Below, in pieces: positions 27,652 to 37,435 of a DNA stretch of 64,000 nt. The stretch comes from Cognataquiflexum nitidum. Lineage in GTDB: Bacteria; Bacteroidota; Bacteroidia; Cytophagales; Cyclobacteriaceae. The notes below the pieces were generated by a model that was given only the letters and a program-made list of their open reading frames with translations, had not been told where the DNA came from and did no database searches. The stretch lies in contig NZ_JAKZAM010000010.1 of NCBI RefSeq assembly GCF_022538055.1, positions 95,622 through 159,621 of the forward strand, read 5' to 3'. Within the stretch, counting starts at the first letter, position 1. Every line of letters starts with the position of its first letter. A program made the translations under genes and the position numbers.

Positions 27652-29661
27652 ATGATTAATATAAGTCGATTTCTTTTCCTACTCCTGATTCTGGGATTTT
27701 CATGCAGCCCAAAATCTACTGTCACGCAGGTAGAGACACAGAAGGACATCCCCACACCCTTGTTGTCCATTGGTGACAATGGCGTATTCGGGGATGAGTT
27801 TTTGCATATGCTGACCAAAAACAGGGAATTTAAAAACCCTGAGAGTAAAATATCGGCAGAAGAATTTGAGGAGAACTTAGATCTTTTTATCAATTACAAG
27901 CTTAAAGTCAAAGAAGCAGAAAGCTTGGGACTGGATAAAACTGAGGAATTTTCGAGAGAATTCGAAGTTTTTAAAGACGACCTGACCCAGCCATTTTTGA
28001 TCAAAAATTCCCTGCAGGAGGGAGAATTGATGAAGGCTTATAATAGGATGAAAGAAGTCGTCAAGGCTAGCCACATCCTGTTGCAGTTTCCCCCCAACGC
28101 CAGTCAGGCGGATACGATTTCTGTTTTGAGGATGGCCTTAAAACTCAAAGAAGAGGCAGAAAAAGGTGCTGATTTCAATGAATTGGCATTTGAACATTCT
28201 GATGATCCTTCTGCCAAAGACAACAAAGGCAATTTAGGTTATTTTACGGCTTTACAGATGGTTTCATCTTTTGAAGATGCGGCCTACTCCATGCAGGTGG
28301 GTCAGATTTCAGATCCCATTTTGACAAATTTCGGTTACCATATCATCAGACTTGAAGACCGTCAGCCAAACCCCGGAGAAGTAAAGGTTTCACATATTTT
28401 GGTAAGGTCTCAAGGAAATGACCCGATCTCAGAAGAACGGATATTGAGGAAAGTAAGTGAAATCTATACCGAACTCCAAAAACCCGAAAGTTCGTGGGAG
28501 GAAATCTGTAAGCTTTATTCAGAGGATTCCGGTACCAAAAACACCGGTGGTTCCTTGCCTTGGATTGGTTTGGGTTCTGTCATCCCGGAATTTGAAAGGG
28601 CGGCATTTTCCCTTCAGGAGGAAGGTGAGATTTCACCGCCTGTCAAGACTCCATTTGGGTATCATATCATCAGATTGGAAGGTAAAAAACCCCTTGCAAG
28701 CTTTGAGGAAATGGAATCATCCATTAAGTCCAGAATTCTAAGAGACAGCAGGTCTACACTCATCCAATCGCAGGTGGTGGCTATCCAAAAATCAAAATAT
28801 GGTTTTGTGGAAAATGAAATCCTGGTTGATTCCATCGATGGTCTATTTACATCCACTTCAAGACAGGAAATTGCAAAGACCCTTGAGTCAAAAAATTTAT
28901 TGGATTCGGTGCTTTTCTCCATAAACCAAAAACCAAAAACCGTCAAAGGCCTCCTGGATTTTATTGCCGAAGACCGACAGGCGGTTAGGACCAATGCGCA
29001 GAATTATTTCAAAACATGGTTTGGCAAGTATGTGGAAGTCAATCTCCAAGAGGCTGAAATTAACGACTTGATGACCAACAATGAGGAATACAGACTTTTG
29101 ATTCAGGAATATAGGGATGGTATATTGCTTTTTTCGCTGATGAATGATCAGGTATGGCAAAAGGCCATCGAGGACAGCTTGGGTCAGGTGAATTTCTACC
29201 ATGAAAACTTAAGCAAATACCAGTGGAATGATCGTGTACAAGCTTTGATACTGACTATGGGCAAGGAAGAAAGTATTCCCTCGGTCAGAAGATTTTTGGC
29301 TGATAAAAAATACCAGGCCAATCTGATTGACCGTTTAGAAAACACCTTCCTTATCAATAACCCCTTAGCCTTCACAGTATCTGAGGGTATCTTTGAATGG
29401 CAGCAGCATCCTATTCTGAAAAATGCAGACATGACAAAGAATTTTCAGGAATTGCGGTTAGAAAACATAACCTATATGGTTGTATTGGGAGAAAAGGTAT
29501 TGCCCGGCCCAAAAAAATTCGAGGAGACTCGTGGAAAGGTGATTCAGGATTACCAGGAATACCTTGACAAAAAACTTATTTCTTCTTTAAAAGAGAAATA
29601 TGCAGTCCAAATCAATGAGGAGGAAAAACAGAAAATATTTGAACTTGCAGTGGAAAAGTAG
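27652..29661 (+). CDS. Peptidyl-prolyl isomerase lipoprotein, two parvulin domains
   Basis: 669 residues from ATG 27652 (MINISRFLFL), with lipobox GFSC (Cys about residue 18). A TTG at 27625 is less likely. An N-terminal SurA-like helical region leads to two rotamase domains: ASHILLQF...FTALQMVSSFEDAAY...GYHIIRLE (about 135-235), and VSHILVR...GYHIIRLEGK (about 245-345). A long C-terminal helical part without a third rotamase follows. It probably escorts outer-membrane proteins in the periplasm. It is first of three overlapping folding-factor genes. Confidence 0.9.
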   Translation: MINISRFLFLLLILGFSCSPKSTVTQVETQKDIPTPLLSIGDNGVFGDEFLHMLTKNREFKNPESKISAEEFEENLDLFINYKLKVKEAESLGLDKTEEFSREFEVFKDDLTQPFLIKNSLQEGELMKAYNRMKEVVKASHILLQFPPNASQADTISVLRMALKLKEEAEKGADFNELAFEHSDDPSAKDNKGNLGYFTALQMVSSFEDAAYSMQVGQISDPILTNFGYHIIRLEDRQPNPGEVKVSHILVRSQGNDPISEERILRKVSEIYTELQKPESSWEEICKLYSEDSGTKNTGGSLPWIGLGSVIPEFERAAFSLQEEGEISPPVKTPFGYHIIRLEGKKPLASFEEMESSIKSRILRDSRSTLIQSQVVAIQKSKYGFVENEILVDSIDGLFTSTSRQEIAKTLESKNLLDSVLFSINQKPKTVKGLLDFIAEDRQAVRTNAQNYFKTWFGKYVEVNLQEAEINDLMTNNEEYRLLIQEYRDGILLFSLMNDQVWQKAIEDSLGQVNFYHENLSKYQWNDRVQALILTMGKEESIPSVRRFLADKKYQANLIDRLENTFLINNPLAFTVSEGIFEWQQHPILKNADMTKNFQELRLENITYMVVLGEKVLPGPKKFEETRGKVIQDYQEYLDKKLISSLKEKYAVQINEEEKQKIFELAVEK

Positions 29662-30517
29662 TCTTGCGTTATTACTCCTTTTGTTGGTAACAGGGGCCTG
29701 TGATCTCTTCAGATTTAAAACAGAGACCGAAGAAGCGGACGATCTTGTAATTGCAACAGTAGGCAATCAAAACTTACTGCGCTCAGAGCTTTCCTTCATC
29801 AAATCCGAAAGCAAATCGGAAGAAGACAGTGCAAATATTGCAGGCAGGTATGTTCAATCCTGGATAAGGAAGCAACTCCTCATCAAGGAAGCGGGCAAAT
29901 CTATGGCTTTTGATGAGGCAGAAATCAACCGCAAACTACTTGATTATAAGTATGCCTTGATGGTCTACGAATTTGAAAAGAAGTATGTAGAGCAAAACCT
30001 CGACAACAATGTCAGCCTGCAGGAAATAGAGGAATATTATCAGGTCAACAAAGCCAACTTCAGCCTTAAAGAAATCATTGTAAGGATGAATTTTGTAAAA
30101 ACTGAAAAAGAATCTTCCCAAAACAGGCAATTGGAAAGGCTGTTCAGGTCTCAGAATAAAAAAGATTCAGATGCCTTTAAAACCTTGGCTGTCAATTCCG
30201 GAGCCAACTACTTTCTTGAAGATTCTACATGGATCAAGCTAGATGACATTATCATTAATACCCCATTGGCCAATCATCCAAATAAAGTGGAGCTGGTTAG
30301 AAACAACAAACTTGTAATTACGGATGATGACCGTCACAGGTATTATTTCAGAATATTGGAATACAAATTGCAGGACCAAGTTCCACCAATGGAATTTGTC
30401 CGTGATGAAATAACCAAAATTTTGATCAACAAAAGAAGGATTGCACTCGTCGATCAATTACAAAAAGAAGTTTATAACCGAGCACTTGAAAAAAATGAAT
30501 TTAAAATATATGAGTAG
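29615..30517 (+). CDS. SurA-type chaperone lipoprotein lacking a rotamase domain
   Basis: 300 residues from ATG 29615. Other candidates are ATG 29600 and TTG 29639 or 29645. All of them overlap the previous gene's 3' end in another frame. An AGGAGG lies at 29618-29623. Lipobox VTGAC precedes DLFRF. The SurA-like helical chaperone core (about residues 45-155, WIRKQLLIKEAGKSM) is present, but no HILV...GYH rotamase signature can be seen. It therefore looks like a chaperone-only relative sharing clients with the parvulin genes on both sides. Confidence 0.75.
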   Translation: MRRKNRKYLNLQWKSSLALLLLLLVTGACDLFRFKTETEEADDLVIATVGNQNLLRSELSFIKSESKSEEDSANIAGRYVQSWIRKQLLIKEAGKSMAFDEAEINRKLLDYKYALMVYEFEKKYVEQNLDNNVSLQEIEEYYQVNKANFSLKEIIVRMNFVKTEKESSQNRQLERLFRSQNKKDSDAFKTLAVNSGANYFLEDSTWIKLDDIIINTPLANHPNKVELVRNNKLVITDDDRHRYYFRILEYKLQDQVPPMEFVRDEITKILINKRRIALVDQLQKEVYNRALEKNEFKIYE

Positions 30518-31892
30518 ATTAAACTATTTTCTGACCTTTTGTTTTTTGAGTCTGATCACTTTTCAATCCATAGGACAAACGGAAGAAAAAAAAGAAACTG
30601 CAGCTCCCTCGGGTCAGGTAATTGATAAAATAGTAGCCAAAGTAAACAATTACATCCTTTTGGAATCAGAAATCCAAAAATCTTACATTGAGGCTATTTC
30701 CCAATCCCAACAGGATGTACAGCCACCGACAAGGTGTGAGGTGTTTGAATCCCTACTTATAAGTAAACTGATGATTGCCAAAGCGGAAATTGACTCTGTG
30801 ATGGTTACCGATGCAGAAGTCATGTTTCAGGCAGATCAAAGGTTTTCAATGGTAATGCAGCAGTTTGGCGGGGATGAGAATATGTTGGCTGAAGTTTACG
30901 GTAAAACTGCAGATCAGCTGAAAACCGAAATCCACGACATGTTGAAAGAACAGCTCATTGTCTCAAAGATGCAGTCAAAAATCACCGAGGGACTTTCGAT
31001 ATCTCCAGCAGATGTCCGCAAATTTTTCAATGATATCCCTAGAGATTCTTTGCCGTTTTTTTCGGCTGAGGTGATGGTAGGTCAGATCGTCAAAAAGCCC
31101 GAAACAAACCAAAAAGTCAAAAACGAGATTTCTGAACAACTTCGTAGCCTCAAAAATCAGATCATGGAAGGTAAGGCCGATTTTCAAACCCTTGCAAGAC
31201 AGTATTCCCAAGATCCCGGGTCTGCAGCTTTGGGCGGTGAACTTGGTTTTTTCAGAAGAGGGGAATTGGCTCCTGAGTATGAAGCCACCGCACTCGGAAT
31301 GGAAGTCCTAGAGATCAGTGATCCTGTAGAAACGACTTTTGGTTTTCACATGATACAGCTATTGGAAAGAAGGGGAAATACTTTCAATACACGACATATT
31401 CTTATCCGCCCTGAGCCTTCGGAGCAGGATATTGCTGATGCCGAGAGATTTTTGGATAGCCTTAGGACAGTGATACTTGATGGTAAAATTGAATTTGCAA
31501 AGGCTGCAAAAGAAAACTCTGACGACAGGGCAACCTCTGACAACGGTGGTTTCTTTGTGGATCCAAACAACAACTCAAGCCGGCTTACACTGAGAACACT
31601 CGAAGATCCAGTTTTATATTTCACTTTGGACAGTATGAAGGTGGGTTCCATAACCCCACCAATTCGCTATGAAACTGAAAGAGAAGGCACAATGGTCAGG
31701 ATCCTTTTTTACAAAGAAAGATTTCCTGCACACCGGGCAAACCTTGAGGATGATTATGAAAAAATGAAAGCCGCTACCAGGAGAAGAAAGGAAGAAGCTT
31801 TGCTCAGCAAGTGGTTTATCACAGCAAAAGAAGACGTCTTCATTGACATAGATCCTGCCTATGATAGGTGTGATGTGTTGGGAAAAAAGTAA
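30510..31892 (+). CDS. surA: SurA-like periplasmic chaperone / peptidyl-prolyl isomerase
   Basis: 460 residues from ATG 30510 (MSRLNYFLTF, an 8-bp overlap with the previous stop); ATG 30495 would add five residues. Signal peptide ends SIGQ. The SurA N domain (VIDKIVAKVNNYILLESEI, about 30-180) is followed by two parvulin domains (QDPGSAALGGELGFFRRGEL...GFHMIQLLE, then TRHILIRPEPSEQD...). This matches the SurA order closely. Three overlapping folding genes in one operon suggest dosage-coupled outer-membrane biogenesis. Confidence 0.88.
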   Translation: MSRLNYFLTFCFLSLITFQSIGQTEEKKETAAPSGQVIDKIVAKVNNYILLESEIQKSYIEAISQSQQDVQPPTRCEVFESLLISKLMIAKAEIDSVMVTDAEVMFQADQRFSMVMQQFGGDENMLAEVYGKTADQLKTEIHDMLKEQLIVSKMQSKITEGLSISPADVRKFFNDIPRDSLPFFSAEVMVGQIVKKPETNQKVKNEISEQLRSLKNQIMEGKADFQTLARQYSQDPGSAALGGELGFFRRGELAPEYEATALGMEVLEISDPVETTFGFHMIQLLERRGNTFNTRHILIRPEPSEQDIADAERFLDSLRTVILDGKIEFAKAAKENSDDRATSDNGGFFVDPNNNSSRLTLRTLEDPVLYFTLDSMKVGSITPPIRYETEREGTMVRILFYKERFPAHRANLEDDYEKMKAATRRRKEEALLSKWFITAKEDVFIDIDPAYDRCDVLGKK

Positions 31893-32069
31893 TCATTAGT
31901 CAATAGCCGGCAGTCCATAGTCCACAGCCATGCCAATTGCAAATCAACTGGCACTGCCCCCTCACTCTGAGTGTAGCGAAGAGTCTCAAAGATTAATAAG
32001 ATTCTTCTCCCGTACGGCTGTAGGGATCCGCAAGCTGCGGTTACCAATGACGTGAATCTCTTGATCGTC

Positions 32070-32097
32070 ACACTTCTCCGCCGCGGCTGAGAAGTGT
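32070..32097. repeat. GC-centred palindromic element
   Basis: ACACTTCTC ... GAGAAGTGT arms (9 bp perfect) around a CGCCGCGGCT loop. No T run follows directly, so it looks more like a REP-type palindrome than a terminator. Confidence 0.55.
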
Positions 32098-32307
32098 CCC
32101 TTTTATTCTGGGATTTTTCATCCTTCCAGAAGAACCGGGACAGGCTGTACCTCGGATTCAAGATGAGGCAACACCATACGCCATTTCTTTTATGAACATT
32201 TTAAAATTTTGAGGAAGAATGACGGAGGAGCAACCGTAATCTGTGTTTTGTGTAGAAAGTAGTAGAATAGTCTAAATTCAAAAATTCATACCAATCTTGG
32301 AAATAAA

Positions 32308-32343
32308 ATGAGAAGAGCTCCCCGGTTTGGGAAGCTCTTTTTT
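32308..32343. terminator. Terminator-like hairpin between surA operon and PLP gene
   Basis: AAGAGCTCCC ... GGGAAGCTCTT stem with a T run on the plus side and A/T-rich sequence on the other. It lies between convergent genes, 3 bp from the PLP-enzyme stop. Confidence 0.7.
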
Positions 32344-32345
32344 AT

Positions 32346-33596
32346 TTATACCTTTTCCAAGGCCTGTTGGATATCCCAAATGATGTCCGAGTGGTGCTCG
32401 ACACCAATAGAAAGTCTGACCAGCTTTTCGCTGATGCCGAGTAGCTTCCGGTCATCCTCCGATACATCACTGTGGGTCATCGTAGCCGGATGCTCCGCGA
32501 GGGATTCGGTACTTCCCAAGGATACGGCAAGCTTCATAAGCTTGAGGTTGTTCAAAAACAAAAAGGCTTCTTTTTCCCCACCTTTAATATCAAATGACAG
32601 CATTGCCCCGGCGCAGGTCTGTTGCTTTTTGAAAATATCGTACTGCGGATCTCCCGGTTCGAGATGTCCCAAATAGTACACTTTTTCAACCTTTGGATGT
32701 GATTTTAGATAATCTGCAACCTCCACCGCATTGCTTGCCTGCTTGGTCATCCTGACTTTGAGTGTCTCAAGACTCCGCATCAAAAGCCACCCTGTCCATG
32801 GCCCTGCCATATTGCCCAGAAATGTTCTCAAAGTTCTGACACGCTTCATATGCTTGGAATTGCCTAGTACCGCTCCGGCGATCAGATCGGAATGTCCTCC
32901 AATGTATTTGGTAGCGGAATACACGATCAAATCCACCCCATGTTTCAACGGATGCTGCCAAAGCGGCCCCATATAGGTATTGTCTACACATACGACTACT
33001 TCTATTTCAGCAGCGCTCAGGCGGTCCGCAACCTCCCTGCATACAGAAAGGTCAAAGAGTGCATTGGTGGGATTTGCGGGGGTTTCGACATAGACCATCT
33101 TTACATTGGCCACCGATCCCATATTTGTAACCTTTTCGATTATTTCTTCGGCAGATTGCTCTGCAGTAAATCCAATACCATTGATGCCGTATTGGGGAAG
33201 GACTTTATTGATAAAATGATCCGTGCCACCATAGACAGGTTTGCTGTAAAGCAACACATCTCCCGGTCTCAAAAACTCCAGCATCACCGTAGAAATAGCT
33301 GACATCCCGCTTTCGAATACCGCACATTCTTCCGCTTGGTCCCAAAGACATAAGCGCTCCTCCAAAATCTGCAAATCGGGATTATTGAGCCGGCTATAGA
33401 TCAATCCCAACTCCTCGTTGGGTTCTTTTTCTCTTTTGCCATAGGCTACCTGAAAAAAGGCTTTGCCCTCTTCAGCAGTTTTAAAAACAAAAGTACTGGT
33501 TTGGAAAATAGGACATTTTACTGCCCCCTCTGACAATTCAGGCTTATACCCATGAGTCATCATTAAACTCTCAGGCTGGAAATATCTCTCTTGCAT
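32346..33596 (-). CDS. Trans-sulfuration-family PLP enzyme (cystathionine gamma-synthase / methionine gamma-lyase type)
   Basis: 416 residues from ATG 33596 (MQERYFQPESLM); a longer frame to 33647 lacks family similarity. Cys/Met-metabolism PLP fold: FESGMSAISTVML, YVETPANPTNALF, VCVDNTYMGPLWQHP, and the PLP lysine in YSATKYIGGHSDLIAG. Substrate specificity between cystathionine synthase, cystathionine lyase and methionine lyase cannot be settled by eye. It is monocistronic, and I find no S-box-like leader in the ~200 bp upstream. Confidence 0.88.
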   Translation of the reverse strand: MQERYFQPESLMMTHGYKPELSEGAVKCPIFQTSTFVFKTAEEGKAFFQVAYGKREKEPNEELGLIYSRLNNPDLQILEERLCLWDQAEECAVFESGMSAISTVMLEFLRPGDVLLYSKPVYGGTDHFINKVLPQYGINGIGFTAEQSAEEIIEKVTNMGSVANVKMVYVETPANPTNALFDLSVCREVADRLSAAEIEVVVCVDNTYMGPLWQHPLKHGVDLIVYSATKYIGGHSDLIAGAVLGNSKHMKRVRTLRTFLGNMAGPWTGWLLMRSLETLKVRMTKQASNAVEVADYLKSHPKVEKVYYLGHLEPGDPQYDIFKKQQTCAGAMLSFDIKGGEKEAFLFLNNLKLMKLAVSLGSTESLAEHPATMTHSDVSEDDRKLLGISEKLVRLSIGVEHHSDIIWDIQQALEKV

Positions 33597-33799
33597 TTCA
33601 TTTGGGTTTATGGAAGCAAATGACCATAAATTATTGAATATTGTCAATAGAGATAAAAAATATTATTCTGATTTTATAAATAAAACTTTATAATCATTCC
33701 TTATTTACAAAATAAAAAACTGATTTATTTAAATAATAAAAATTATATTCCTAATTCTTCAAAATAATCAGACACGGAGTTCCTTAAAATAAGGAAAAC

Positions 33800-36607
33800 T
33801 CACCTTACCAAAAGTTTGTGTCTAAATTCCTTCTCCCTGCTTCGGACATTGATTATATACAAACCTTTTGGAAGGGATTTGAAAATTACTGTCTCCTCGC
33901 CGATTCCGGGTTTGATTTCTTGAATTTCCTTGCCTGTGATGTCAGCAATCTTAATGAGATTGACGCCATTGACACCTTCAAAAGAAACCCAAACATCTCC
34001 TTGGGATGGGTTGGGGTACACATTTGTCTTTGCTGTGGAAGGTTCAGAACCTATACTGGTAATGAAATTCACATTCACCTCCAAAGACGTTGCAGGCCCT
34101 GAATTACAGCTGTTCATCGCTCTAACGGTAACAGTGAAGTCACCCTGCTTTTCCCACAATACGGTAATCTTATTTGTGCCCTGCCCGGACAGAATCCTGG
34201 CTGCATTGCCACTGATTTGCCATTGGAAATTGATATCTGGGATATTGGTCACTTGGTAGGTCTCTTCTGTCAGCCCCACCCTGTCCGGACCGCTGATCTC
34301 GGATGTTTGGCTTGGAGGGGAAATGACTTGAATGGGTTTTGAAAAGAAAGTACCTTCCCCGCATGGATTGGTTGGTTTGATTCTCAATTGCCTCATACCG
34401 GCTTCTTTCCACTGGACCTTGACCTTAGCAGTTCCCTGTCCTTCGGTGATCAACCCTCCTGTAAGTTCCCAAATGAACATAGTTCCGGGGACATCATTGA
34501 CCTGGTATTCTATTGAACTTTCTACACAAACTACCCCCTCTCCCATTATATCGGTGATATTTTGAGGGGTAGTGGATACCAACACTTCAAGGCCCTTGGT
34601 TGCGCCATTGCCGCAATTATTTTTCCCCCTTACCAAAACGGCATTTCTTCCCGGGGTATCCCACCTGACCACTATCCTGCTTGTTCCTTGTCCGTCCAAA
34701 ATGGTACCGCCATCTACGCGCCATTCAAACTCCGCATCTACATCAGTATTTTGAACCTGATAAACCTGTTGGCTGATACATATATTGGCCTGTCCAAAAA
34801 TCACTGTGGGCGTCTCAGGAACCTGACAGCTGTAATTGAACAAAGTTCCGTTTTCTCCGACAGCAAAGCCGCTGCTTAAATCCCCAAAGCTAATCCCTGA
34901 GAAATCCTGAAATGTACCCGTGGGCATTTTGCTCCAGGTTTGGCCACCATCGCGGGTGATCATCATCAATCCTTTTTCTCCGGCTATAAAACCCACTGAC
35001 TCGTCGAGAAAGTCTACAGCTGTGAGGTTATTTGTATCCGACAAACTTATTTTGGTCCAGGAAATCCCCCTGTCCGAGGTCTTTAATACCGTTCCATTAT
35101 TCCCAACCACCACCACGGAGCTTGCATCTAGTATATCCAAATCTATGAGGTCTTCTGTTGTTGGCACATTGACTTTTTGCCATTGTAGGCCATCTTCTGT
35201 CCTTGCCAAGAATCCATTTTGGCCTATCACCAATCCTGTCAGCACATCAAAAAAGGCAAGGTCTCTAAGCCTCTCGGTAGTCCCTGCTACTGCGATTTTT
35301 TCCCATGTCACTCCCGAATCCACAGTCCTTGCCATAAATCCATCATCACCTACTGCATAGCCGGAGGTATTGTTAAAAAAATGAAGGCCATAAATTGTAT
35401 TGTTAATAGGGAGATTCAGTGAAGTCCAGTTGGCACCGGAGTTGCTCGTTCTGAGTGCGACACCGTTGTCCCCCGCGATATAGCCAAATGGATTTGTTGT
35501 AAAAGCAATGTCATGAAATGCCCCCGAAACAGGCCTTGACCTGTTGGTAAGTGTAGTGCCTCCATTGGTAGTCACAAGAAACAATCCTTTCTCCCCGACA
35601 ATATAGCCCAATGTGGCTGTCCTGAATTGGGTGGCTTTATAATTCAAATCAAGTCCGGATTGCCGGGTTGCCCAGCTTGAACCGGAGTTTGCGGAGGAAA
35701 TGATGGCGCCGTTTGTACCCACAGCAAAAACGATGTTGGAGGTTCTCCTAAAGCTAGCACCAAAATAGGTTTGGATATTGGCAATGTTGATCCCGTCAAA
35801 AGTTGTTCCCCCATTAGCGGTCCTTAAGACTGTGCCGTTCTCCCCTAAAATCACTCCTAAGCTTGGATTGTTCCTATTGAAGGAAACGGCAGTAAGGTTT
35901 CGTTCCGTTCCGCTTGTGACAAGATTCCAAGTAGTTCCCGCATCGCTCGTTTTGAGGATTGTTCCTGCCTGACCGACCGTGTAGCCTATTTGACCTGAAG
36001 AAAAGTAGATGTCATTGAGTGTGACCGTCTGTCCCGTATTTTGAATAGACCAATTGTTACCGGAATTGAAGGTCCTGACGATCCTGCCGTCTGCGGTAGC
36101 CACATATCCCGTGTCCTGATTGGCAAAAAACAAGCGGTTAAGATCGACTGTAGTCCCAACGGATTGCTTTGCCCAACTTTGACCGCTATTGGTAGAGCGG
36201 TAGACTTCTCCCCCATCTCCCACAGCATAGGCCCGGGTTTGGGTCAAAAACTTTACACTTCGCAGGGTTTTGTCTGTCCCGACATTGATCAACTGCCAAT
36301 TGGCACCCCCGTCTGTAGTTCGGAAGATCTGACCCATTTCGCCGACCATCAATCCAAGGGTTTCATTAAAAAAGTCAACTCCCCACATTCTGTTTTTGCT
36401 TGGAGCTTCTTGTTCTGTCCAACTCAAACCTCCATCTATGGTTTTGAGAATAACTTGGTTACCTGAAACATAGCCGGTCTCTTCGGTCGCCCAGAAAATT
36501 CCCGTCAGTTGGTTTCCGCGGCTACCTACTCTTTTCCATGTCTGAGAATAACAAAAAGAATGGACAAGTATAAAAATCAGAAGAGTTATTAAGCGTTTTG
36601 TCATCAA
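33800..36607 (-). CDS. Large secreted YCF48/BNR-repeat protein with PKD-like domains and type IX sorting domain
   Basis: 935 residues with a signal peptide (ending CYSQ). About twelve ~45-residue YCF48/BNR-type propeller repeats follow (recurring 'GTVLRT.(N/D).G.TW' and 'F.......GY.VG..G') to about residue 590. Three tandem ~85-residue PKD-like domains come next (QVYQVQN..., ESSIEYQVND..., EETYQVTN...). The end is a type A sorting domain (VYPNPSQGDVWVSF ... LPKGLYIINV ... HKLLVR). It should leave the cell through the Gld/Por system encoded at 11,916-17,448. Probably a surface adhesin-like or polymer-binding protein; the ligand is unknown. Confidence 0.9.
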   Translation of the reverse strand: MMTKRLITLLIFILVHSFCYSQTWKRVGSRGNQLTGIFWATEETGYVSGNQVILKTIDGGLSWTEQEAPSKNRMWGVDFFNETLGLMVGEMGQIFRTTDGGANWQLINVGTDKTLRSVKFLTQTRAYAVGDGGEVYRSTNSGQSWAKQSVGTTVDLNRLFFANQDTGYVATADGRIVRTFNSGNNWSIQNTGQTVTLNDIYFSSGQIGYTVGQAGTILKTSDAGTTWNLVTSGTERNLTAVSFNRNNPSLGVILGENGTVLRTANGGTTFDGINIANIQTYFGASFRRTSNIVFAVGTNGAIISSANSGSSWATRQSGLDLNYKATQFRTATLGYIVGEKGLFLVTTNGGTTLTNRSRPVSGAFHDIAFTTNPFGYIAGDNGVALRTSNSGANWTSLNLPINNTIYGLHFFNNTSGYAVGDDGFMARTVDSGVTWEKIAVAGTTERLRDLAFFDVLTGLVIGQNGFLARTEDGLQWQKVNVPTTEDLIDLDILDASSVVVVGNNGTVLKTSDRGISWTKISLSDTNNLTAVDFLDESVGFIAGEKGLMMITRDGGQTWSKMPTGTFQDFSGISFGDLSSGFAVGENGTLFNYSCQVPETPTVIFGQANICISQQVYQVQNTDVDAEFEWRVDGGTILDGQGTSRIVVRWDTPGRNAVLVRGKNNCGNGATKGLEVLVSTTPQNITDIMGEGVVCVESSIEYQVNDVPGTMFIWELTGGLITEGQGTAKVKVQWKEAGMRQLRIKPTNPCGEGTFFSKPIQVISPPSQTSEISGPDRVGLTEETYQVTNIPDINFQWQISGNAARILSGQGTNKITVLWEKQGDFTVTVRAMNSCNSGPATSLEVNVNFITSIGSEPSTAKTNVYPNPSQGDVWVSFEGVNGVNLIKIADITGKEIQEIKPGIGEETVIFKSLPKGLYIINVRSREKEFRHKLLVR

Positions 36608-36781
36608 TTATCTTGAAACATTTGGTACAAAAATAGGATTTAAAACCAAAAATGAAAGGTTTCGGAATCTTCCAAATCCCTTGAAAACTTTATGATTAGT
36701 AGGTTCGGGACACAAACAACAATAAACTTTTTACTAACTCATCTTTTAGACCTATTTTTATACTTTAGAAATGAAAAAAAA

Positions 36782-37435
36782 ATGAAAAAAATATTCGCGT
36801 TTTTATTGACAGTAACCATTTTAGCTTCATGTGGATCAAATGAAAGGGTAAGCAAGGAGGTTTTTGAGGAAGTGAATAAAAGCATGGAAGTCAAAAAACT
36901 CAATGAGGCCGACATCCTGCAGGCAGGCATGAAGTGGGGGGATGAGATCAGCACCGAAGCACAGCAGCAATTGGTCAGCGCACTGCAAAAGGCCATTGAA
37001 GAAAAAGGAGTTCCCGGGGCCATTCAATTCTGCAATGTGGAAGCACTCCCGATCTTGGCAGAGGTAAGTCAAAAATATGGGGTTACTGTCCGCCGTGCCT
37101 CCAATAAATATCGGAATCCGGCAGATAAACCAACTGAAGAGGAAAAGGGTATTTTGGAGGCCTATGAATACAATGCCGAAAACGAGCTTCCCCTTGACCC
37201 AAGTATTCAGAAATTTGAAAATGGGGAAGTCTATTTGTATACCAAAGCCATCAAAATCCCCAATGGCATGTGCCTCAACTGTCACGGTCAGGCAGGTACA
37301 GAAATCAGTGCCGAAACCCAAAAAGCACTTTCCGAACTCTATCCCGAAGACAAGGCCACAGGCCACAAAATCGGTGACCTGAGAGGGATGTGGAGCATCC
37401 GGATTCCAAAGAAGGAAGTTGTCAAGAAAATGTAG
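36782..37435 (+). CDS. DUF3365 (Tll0287-like) lipoprotein with CxxCH haem site
   Basis: 217 residues from ATG 36782 (MKKIFAFLLT); a longer frame to 36692 is implausible. Lipobox LASC (Cys about residue 17). The DUF3365 domain covers most of the rest, with GAIQFCNVEALPI near the middle and MCLNCHGQAG near residue 162, a c-type haem attachment motif. It is probably a periplasmic haem sensor or electron carrier. It stands alone at the edge of the accessory zone. Confidence 0.85.
   Translation: MKKIFAFLLTVTILASCGSNERVSKEVFEEVNKSMEVKKLNEADILQAGMKWGDEISTEAQQQLVSALQKAIEEKGVPGAIQFCNVEALPILAEVSQKYGVTVRRASNKYRNPADKPTEEEKGILEAYEYNAENELPLDPSIQKFENGEVYLYTKAIKIPNGMCLNCHGQAGTEISAETQKALSELYPEDKATGHKIGDLRGMWSIRIPKKEVVKKM

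Larger units (their letters stand above)
31893..32345. other. Intergenic region with dispersed repeats
   Basis: 453 bp without a gene. It holds a TGAGTGTAGCGAAGAGTCTC-type element (about 31967-31986, also at about 42681-42700), the long hairpin at 32070-32097, and a terminator-like hairpin at 32308-32343. I see no other signal. Confidence 0.5.

Noticed and set aside
33597..33799. S-box (SAM) riboswitch before the PLP gene
   Set aside because: No kink-turn-like or multi-stem conserved sequence and no terminator in the AT-rich leader.
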